In this document: positions 57,451 to 64,000 of the stretch, one piece after another
Layout: every line of letters starts with the position of its first letter
Position numbering within the stretch: the stretch's first letter is position 1
Source of the DNA: Musa acuminata AAA Group
Lineage: Eukaryota; Streptophyta; Magnoliopsida; Zingiberales; Musaceae
Assembly: GCF_036884655.1 (NCBI RefSeq)
Contig: NC_088355.1
Span: forward strand, 21,392,001 to 21,456,000
DNA length: 64,000 nucleotides
Direction: 5' to 3'
Made by a program: the position numbers and the translations under genes
Notes under the pieces: model-generated
What the model was told of the DNA's origin: nothing
What the model saw: only the letters and a program-made list of their open reading frames with translations
Database searches by the model: none

Positions 57451-58943
57451 TGTTGGGAAATCATGGGGGGCGACATCATATGCGCAGCGGAAGAACAAGA
57501 AAACAAAAATCCCCGATTCCCAAAAAGATGTTCGTCGTCGTGCGAAGATTGGTGCGCAAAAATCCGCAAAACACAAAACTGCGTATAGAGATTGTGTTAC
57601 CTAGGGAGATCGTATATCCCTGTTTCCTTGCAGATCCTTAGGAGAGGGTGAAGGAGGTCAAGCGTCCTCCTCTCTAGCGGTGATCCACACAGCAGGATTG
57701 CGACGACCCTCCTCAAAACTCCAGGCCTACTCTGAGGTGGAGAGGGAGAGGAGAATAGGAAAGGCAAGCAAAGACTCTAGCCTATGAGGCTGTGAATCCC
57801 TCCTATTTATAGAGATCCCGTGTCAAACCCTAATGGGTCCTTCCCTAGTGGGTATTGGATCTGCATCCAATAAGACAAGGGCTCCGTCGGATATCTCATA
57901 TCAGAACCTCTACTCATCGCAATGCCTACCATATGTGTGTGACCCTCTAGGCCCAATATCGAGCTGGCCGTGAGTCATACCTGTCAGAACTCCCTGTAAC
58001 TCAGTGAATTATTATCTCTGTAATAATTCACTCGACTCATCGACTACGGACGTACTAGGCCACTACGTCGTAGTCCCCAGACGATACAGGGGAATCCAAT
58101 CCATTGGACCTGTCTGTCCTCAGTTACCATGTACCTATAGTCCCTCATCCATCTAATATCCCAGAGACCGTATATCGAGCATGGTGCTGTCAGACCCATA
58201 CGGTTTCTACTTGAGTCTCGCTCTAATCGGATTCTCCCGGAGAACTCTTTCTCTCTCAACCCGAATGACCCTGGCCAGGGATTTGTCTGAGCAAGAACAC
58301 ATGGGATATTCCTCTCATGACGCCGAGAGTGGATAATCCTCTGTCGACACTCAATAGCCCTCGTAAGGTCGACTACCACTCCCAATGACCAGCTGTACTA
58401 GATCTGGGACAGCCAAACCTATAAGTCTGGTATCAAAGAGTGGAGCACTCATACAGGACATCCTTGGTGTCTCAACTCTAAGGACCAAATACACCACTAG
58501 GACTACGGAATCGCTGTCTGACAATAAGGCATCATCAACCATCCAGCATTCCGTAAGCGGATCAATCAGTGAACTCATTCTCCAATGAGCACCTGTACTG
58601 TATCCCTAGTGTCCCTACACGAGCAGCTATGAGACCAGCTGCATCCATCATATGGACGGGTATACAGCACACCAGTCTATCCGGTTATCACGATGTCCCT
58701 CTCGAGTAACCTATGACCGGGATTATTTAGGATATGTGTTTAAAGGTGAATCGATCTCATTATCCTGATCTCATCACGATCCGATTCCCATTGCACAAAT
58801 CCAAGGACATCACAATATATATATGCATTTATGCAATAGTTATAAAGTGATATACGCCAAAATATAATAAGCAAAAAGATTCTGTATCAAGTCACACGTG
58901 CCATCACTCACGTGATTGGCTGGCTGGGCACATATGACTAGCA
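57451..58943 (-). mobile_element. Copia (Angela-like) solo LTR
   Basis: 1493 bp, minus strand: TGCTAGTCATATGTGCCC at 58943 to CATGATTTCCCAACA at 57451. Exact target duplication CATAT at 57446-57450 and 58944-58948. Same family as 26577-28180 and 7276-7620. Confidence 0.94.
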
Positions 58944-59115
58944 CATATTTGTAGCAACTTCCATTGATTTCTATCAAACCTTTGCTGCCATCTATCACAG
59001 ATCTAAAACTTTCATCCACAGCCCTAAAACTCCATCAAACCATACCCACAAACTGCACCCAAAACAGCCATAAAACAAGCCTAAACCGTAGCCTACATTC
59101 ACCGATCCACTAACC

Positions 59116-59385
59116 AAGGTTCGCCGTACCGTACCGTACCGACGTTTCGACCCGAGCTCGGTATGGTACGGTACCAGTGTACCGGATGGTACATCAAGGC
59201 GTACCGAGCGGTACACCTTGGTGTACCTAACAATTTTATATAGTATATATACTGTAGCACTGTAGCAGTGCTATAGTATAATACTGTAGCACTGTAGCGG
59301 TACCGGACGGTTCGCGTATCGGCAACCTGGCGGACCAGTACGTACCGCCCGGTACGGGCGGTACGCTTCGGTATGACAGACCTTG
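59116..59385 (+). mobile_element. Mutator-like MITE, copy 4
   Basis: 270 bp, AAGGTTCGCCGTACCG to GTATGACAGACCTT. Flanks CCACTAACC (59107-59115) and CCACCAACC (59386-59394), 8 of 9. The related leader at 63843-64000 (minus strand) has a single CCACAACC and no insert, an empty-site paralog. Confidence 0.87.
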
Positions 59386-59463
59386 CCACCAACCCTTTCG
59401 ACCATCACTTCTCTCAACCTATACATGCCTTTAACCTGACAACACATATTTGGAGGCATATAC

Positions 59464-59885
59464 TATGGCATCTGAGAAGGCAATCAATACTAAATTCGAA
59501 GCCTTCGAGGCGCAAATGGAGGATAAGATTCGGACGCTCTTTACCGAACTCAGATTGGGCCAACCACTAAGCCCGAAGAAATCACATCAAGGAGAGAGCT
59601 TTGCCCAATCACACCAAACCCGAAGATATGACTTCCAAGGGAGGGGAGGCTCTATGATCGACTCCAACTATCCATGCATGAGGGTGGACTTCCTTAGATG
59701 GGAAGAAGGAGACCCGATTGGTTGGATCTCGCGCGTGGAGCGATATTTTCGGTACCACAAAATCACAGATGAATCTATGGTGAAAATTGCGGCTATACAT
59801 CTTAAAGGGGGATGCCATATAATGGTTTGACTGGTTTGAACATACTCATGGAATCCTCTCATGGCGACAATTCAAAGAAGGACTA
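59464..59885 (+). pseudogene. Gypsy gag, N-terminal part, frameshifted
   Basis: MASEKAINTKFEAFEAQMED to MVKIAAIHLKGG, then an extra G in a G-run near 59806-59813 shifts the frame out of step with the intact text in the inverted copy (LEGDAIQWFDWFEHTYG). The reading continues in the next frame into the ORF starting at 59886. Confidence 0.85.
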
Positions 59886-62567
59886 TTGATCCACTTCGGA
59901 CCAACCGATTACGAGAACATTGACGGACAACTAACAAAGATCCGACAAACCTCCACCATTCAGGAGTACCAAACCATGTTTGAAAGGTTATCTAATCAAA
60001 CTCGTGATTGGTCTCAAAAACAGCTATTGGGGACCTTCATTGAGGGCTTGAAGCCGGAGATCCAGGGAGAAGTTAAAATGCGACAACCGTACACGCTTAT
60101 GGCATTCATCTCTTTCGCACGACATCAAGAGGAGCAATTGAACCATGAAGCTCGGAGGACTAGGGTCACTTCTCGACCAGCAATACTGAAGCCCTCAGCC
60201 CCCCCTACTGTTGACCAAGTCCCTGCACCAAAAAGGTTGACAAGAGAAGAGCTTCAGGAGCGATCTGCGAAGGGGTTATGTTGGCATTGCAACGAGCCGT
60301 GGAGCCATGAGCATCGCTGTAGTAAAGGGAGACTTTTTATCATTGAACCAGTAGAAGAAGAGGTCATTGAACATCTAGAAGAGAGCATTGAACATAAAGA
60401 AGAAGATGCAGAAGAAGAGCCACAACCGACCGAAGTTACGGTACATGCACTAGCCGGCTACTCAAACCCGCAAATGATGAAAGTTGGAGGCCTTCTCAAA
60501 CAACAACTGATCACTGTTTTCATCGACATGGGCAGCACTAATAATATCCTAAACAGTAAGGTTGCTATCCAAATGGCATTACCTATCGAGAATCGTTGCA
60601 GGTTTGATGTTAAGGTCACCGACAGACGGATTTTGAAGTATGATCATAGGCGCCCGCAGGAGAAACTATTGCTGCAGGACAAAGAGATAATTGCAGATTT
60701 CTTCCTTCTCCCTCTTGATGATGATGAGGACATGCTCAGAATTAAATGGTTGACAACATTAGGTGATTTTTCTTGGAATTTTATGAAACTAATTATGAAA
60801 TTTTACAGTAAGGAGAAACAGGTGATACTGCACGGGAAACGTGGGGGCGACGTAACGATGATTTGCACACAACAAATGAAGAAGGTTTTGCATAAAGCAT
60901 GCAGTGGCTTTTTGGTACAACTTGAGCAGCAAACTAAGGGAGAGCCAACAAAATTGGAAGATCCAAATCTACTTCCTTTGCTTGCTGAATTTTCAGATAT
61001 ATTTGACGAACTACGCAACCTACCTCTTACCCGTCGGTATGATCATTGTATAACGATTCTTCCAAGCCAATCTCCAGCAAATGCTCCGCCATATCAGTAT
61101 CCACATCTCCAGAAGGATGAAATAGAAAGGATTGTAAAAGAGATGCTCAAAACAGGAGTTATTCGGCCATGTTGTAGCCCCTACTCTTCACCGGTGCTCC
61201 TCATACGAAAGAAGGATGGAATATGGCGATTATGTGTTGATTACCGAACTCTCAATGGCATAACCATGAAGGATAAATACCCTATTCCAGTAGTAGATGA
61301 GTTGCAAGATGAAAGGGAGCACAAATCTTCACAAAGCTGGACCTTCGATCCGGGTATCATCAAATACGAGTATGCGAAGAAGACATATCGAAAACCACCT
61401 TTTGAACACACAATAACCACTATGAATTTTTGCTTTCTTCAAAAGAATGTGGAATATCTTGGGCATATCATATCAGAGGAAGGTGTGGCAGTAGACCCCT
61501 TCAAAATTGGAGCAATGCAAAATTGGCTGACCCCGAGGAACATAAAATTGCTACATGGCTTTCTGGGTTTAACAGGCTACTACTGCAAGTTCGTGAAAAA
61601 CTATGGAAAGATCAGTGCACCACTTACTTCCTTTCTGAAAAAAGATGTCTTCCAATGGTCGGACAGAGCCTCCGTTGCCTTCGACAAACTTAAGGCAGCC
61701 ATGACGACGACGCCGGTGCTAACACTACCAGATTTCAACCGACCCTTCATTATTGAGGCTGACGCATCTGGAGTCAGAATTGGAGCAATTCTCATGCAAG
61801 ATGGTCGACCACTCACATACACTAGCAAGGCATTATCTCCCTCCCATCAAAATAAGTCAACATATGATAAGGAGATGCTCGCCATTGTGCGCGCAGCAAC
61901 GAGGTGGAGACCCTACTTGATTGGTCGACGATTTCAAATTAAAACCGACCATAAAAGCCTCAAGTACTTTTTGGAGCGAAAGATATCATCCCCTGAGCAG
62001 CAAAACTGGGTAACAAAACTTCTTGGATTTGATTATGAAATAACTTACAAAAAGGGGAAAGAGAATGTTCTTGCAGATGCGCTTTCGCAGCTACCCAAGC
62101 AAGCTGAAGTTTTGGCCATTTCACTTCCGACCAGTGACTTCCTTGAGGATATTAAGATGGAATGGCAGGGAGATTCAGAGACTAGTAAGATTATAAAAAA
62201 ATTGGAGGAAGCACCAAGCTCCGTAGCTCATTACAATTGGGACTCAAAAGAATTACACTATAAGAGTACTAAATTGAAAAGGAGTATGGCATATCACTCA
62301 CAAACCGACAGCCAGACAGAAGTTGTAAATAGATGCTTGGAGATAGCCCAAAGCCACCCACCAAATATGACTACCCAAGGAGGACTTCAGACTCAGCCAA
62401 GTGCCATTATTGATCGACGGATTATGACTCGACGACGACGATCCACTACTGAATTGCTAATACAGTGGGCAAACCTACTAACAGAAGATGTCACTTTGGA
62501 GAACTATGATGACTTGAAGATCAAATTCCCAAAATTCATGAATCGTCAGCCTCGAGGACAAGGCTGA
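59886..62567 (+). CDS. Long open gag-pol frame with RT core and integrase core deleted
   Basis: 893 codons. Order: gag remainder ([20 protein letters not shown]), zinc finger [14 protein letters not shown] (residues 132-145), protease-like [12 protein letters not shown] (usual DSG altered to DMG), and RT start ([20 protein letters not shown]). In place of the RT catalytic palm there is about 40 unrelated residues; no DD box is present. Then [20 protein letters not shown], RNase H ([33 protein letters not shown]), and an integrase reduced to [18 protein letters not shown] plus a short chromodomain-like tail. The frame stays open across both deletions. Enzymatically dead by inspection. Confidence 0.87.
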   Translation: MIHFGPTDYENIDGQLTKIRQTSTIQEYQTMFERLSNQTRDWSQKQLLGTFIEGLKPEIQGEVKMRQPYTLMAFISFARHQEEQLNHEARRTRVTSRPAILKPSAPPTVDQVPAPKRLTREELQERSAKGLCWHCNEPWSHEHRCSKGRLFIIEPVEEEVIEHLEESIEHKEEDAEEEPQPTEVTVHALAGYSNPQMMKVGGLLKQQLITVFIDMGSTNNILNSKVAIQMALPIENRCRFDVKVTDRRILKYDHRRPQEKLLLQDKEIIADFFLLPLDDDEDMLRIKWLTTLGDFSWNFMKLIMKFYSKEKQVILHGKRGGDVTMICTQQMKKVLHKACSGFLVQLEQQTKGEPTKLEDPNLLPLLAEFSDIFDELRNLPLTRRYDHCITILPSQSPANAPPYQYPHLQKDEIERIVKEMLKTGVIRPCCSPYSSPVLLIRKKDGIWRLCVDYRTLNGITMKDKYPIPVVDELQDEREHKSSQSWTFDPGIIKYEYAKKTYRKPPFEHTITTMNFCFLQKNVEYLGHIISEEGVAVDPFKIGAMQNWLTPRNIKLLHGFLGLTGYYCKFVKNYGKISAPLTSFLKKDVFQWSDRASVAFDKLKAAMTTTPVLTLPDFNRPFIIEADASGVRIGAILMQDGRPLTYTSKALSPSHQNKSTYDKEMLAIVRAATRWRPYLIGRRFQIKTDHKSLKYFLERKISSPEQQNWVTKLLGFDYEITYKKGKENVLADALSQLPKQAEVLAISLPTSDFLEDIKMEWQGDSETSKIIKKLEEAPSSVAHYNWDSKELHYKSTKLKRSMAYHSQTDSQTEVVNRCLEIAQSHPPNMTTQGGLQTQPSAIIDRRIMTRRRRSTTELLIQWANLLTEDVTLENYDDLKIKFPKFMNRQPRGQG

Positions 62568-62584
62568 TTTGAAGAGGGCGGGTT

Positions 62585-62969
62585 TGTTAGGACTCTAGCT
62601 AGGAGAGTCCTAATTGAGAGGGACATTCTGTTAAGACTCTAGCTAGGAGAGTCCTAATTGAGAGGGACATTCATGTAGGAGGTTTTTTCTTAGAGAAGAA
62701 TTAGGAGTTGTAAGGGAATAGGAGTATTGAGTAGGAGTCCTATTAGGAGTTGGTTAGAAGTAAGAGTCTTAAGTAGGAGTCCTATTAGGAGTTAGGGTTT
62801 AGAAGCCCTATAAATAGCCATGTATTCCTCCTCTTTTCTCAAGCAATAGATGAATCTTTTCTGCAGCCTTTGAGCAGCAACTTGGAGGGAGAAACCCCTA
62901 TAGAGTTCCAAGGAGGCCGATCTCCTAAAGAGATCAACCCCAAGTTTAGAATCTACAAGGGTTCTAACA
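62585..62969 (+). mobile_element. 3' LTR of the chromovirus-type element
   Basis: Begins with a 45-bp tandem duplication (TGTTAGGACTCTAGCTAGG... repeated as TGTTAAGACTC... at about 62630). It lacks the ACCTACCTAAGCCGACCCC part seen in the 5' LTR. Ends GGGTTCTAACA at 62969. Confidence 0.88.
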
Positions 62970-63842
62970 ATAACCACTTCGCATATCGCTCCCGAAGCTC
63001 TTCTCTTGTCAACCTTTTTAGTGTAGGGACTCGGTCGATAGTAGGGGGGGCTGAATGCTTCAGTATTGCTGGTTGAGGAGTGACCCTAGTCCTCCGAGCT
63101 TCATGGTTCAATTGCTCCTCTTGATGTCGTGCGAAAGAGATGGCTGCCATAAGCATGTACGGTTGTCGCACTTTAACTTCTCCTCGGATCTCCGGCTTCA
63201 AGCCCTCAATGAAGATCCCCAATAGCTGTTTTTGAGACCAACATGAGTCTGATTAGATAATCTTTCAAACCTGGTTTGGTACTCCTGAATGGTGGAGGTT
63301 TGTCGGATCTTTGCTAGTTGTCCGTCAATGTTCTCGTAATCGGTTGGTCTGAAGTGGATCAACAGTCCTTCTTTGAATTGTCGCCATAAAAGGACTCCAT
63401 AAGTGTGTTCAAACCAGTCAAACCACTGTATGGCATCCCCTTCAAGATGTATAGTTGCAATTTTCATCATAAATACGTCCGCGGTTTTGTGGTATCGAAA
63501 ATATCGCTCCGTGCGCGAGATCCAACCAATCGGGTCTCCTTCTTCCCATCTAGGGAAGTTTACCCTCATGCATGGATAGTTGGGGTCAGTCATAGAGCCT
63601 CCCCTCCCTTGGAAGTCATCTCTTCGGGCTTGGTGTGATTGGGTAAAGCTCTCTCCTTCATATGATTTCTTCGGGCTTAGTGGTCGGCCTAATCTGAGTT
63701 CGGTAAAGAGCGTCCGAATCTTATCCTCCATTCGCGCCTCCAAGGCTTCGAATTTAGCATTGATTGCCTCCTTAGATGCCATAGTATATGCCTCCAAATC
63801 TATGATGTTAAAATCTCTCTTTTGTTGTTGGGTTAAAGGCAT
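62970..63842 (-). pseudogene. Inverted partial gag of the same gypsy family
   Basis: Minus strand: start MPLTQQQKRDFNIIDLEAYT at 63842, 214 codons in one frame, then a shift near 63222-63240 into [16 protein letters not shown]. It runs to LREELRERYAKW-like text that stops exactly where the plus-strand LTR ends (62969/62970), before the zinc finger. About 85 to 90 percent like 59464-60275 by eye. No pol. Confidence 0.87.
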
Positions 63843-64000
63843 GTATAGGTTGAGAGAAGTGATGGTCGAAAGGGTTGTGGATGTAGGCTGCGGTTTAGGC
63901 TCGTTTTGTGGCTGTTTTGGGTCCAGTTTGAGGGTGTGGTTTGATGGAGTTTTAGAGCTGTGGATGAAAGTTTTGGATTGTGGTAGATGGCAGCAAAGGT
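63843..64000 (-). mobile_element. Leader of the inverted gypsy copy
   Basis: Complement matches 58965-59455 of the plus copy without the MITE. Continues beyond the window. Confidence 0.75.

Larger units (their letters stand above)
55666..62969 (+). mobile_element. Chromovirus-type gypsy element with nested insertions
   Basis: LTRs 55666-56059 (394 bp) and 62585-62969 (385 bp), primer site TGGTATCAGAGC at 56062-56073, and a purine-rich GAAGAGGGCGGG before the 3' LTR. The leader is inflated by two MITEs and a copia solo LTR. Flanks ATCTT (left) and ATAAC (right) do not match, so the outer junctions are not from a simple insertion. Confidence 0.85.

Overview
The window is plant nuclear DNA, probably from a monocot. 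This follows from two host loci and the repeat content. The host loci are a D-type cyclin gene with introns and the scattered exons of a chloroplast NhaD-type Na+/H+ antiporter (NHD1). The rest is mostly nested LTR retrotransposons (Sirevirus-like and Angela-like Ty1/copia; Tekay-like and other Ty3/gypsy) plus a small Mutator-like MITE family. The strongly GC-rich first cyclin exon set in AT-rich DNA suggests a commelinid monocot, but this is weak inference and the species cannot be named.

Layout. 1-6163: a Sirevirus-like element on the minus strand that has an LTR, primer site and gag but no pol; an extra ORF lies where pol would be expected. 6164-19697: a nest. A copia LTR (7276-7620 plus 18977-19697) was hit by a Sirevirus solo LTR (7621-9766 plus 18917-18976). 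That solo LTR was then hit by a small gypsy solo LTR (9200-9585, flanked by ACCTT) and by a 9.15-kb Tekay-like element (9767-18916). 19698-23810: 3' end and LTR of another Sirevirus relative. 23811-28180: Angela-like copia pol with its 3' LTR. 28181-30960: decayed minus-strand copia pieces.

31812-33088: CYCD3-like cyclin gene, three exons, 368 residues, intact. 33089-37413: intergenic DNA with microsatellites, a PPR-like scrap and one possible exon of an unknown minus-strand gene. 37414-54996: minus-strand NHD1 exons. Five exons are clear, but the part encoding the middle of the protein is not present. In its place a 12.5-kb interval holds a decayed gypsy element (39430-43062), a gag-only Sirevirus relative (43063-49978) and two MITEs. 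55666-62969: a chromovirus-type gypsy element, itself containing two MITEs and a copia solo LTR, then an inverted partial copy of the same family to the window end.

The most unusual content is (i) Sirevirus relatives that keep gag but lack pol, one with a separate ORF downstream of a promoter-like repeat array; (ii) LTRs built around two arrays, a GGTGCAACCGCC/GAGCTC palindrome array just upstream of the TATA box and an 18-bp TTTAGACGTAAA array downstream of it; (iii) a GGTACCG-rich MITE family with 8-9-bp target duplications, four copies in 19 kb; and (iv) the NHD1 locus missing its central exon(s) exactly where the transposons sit.
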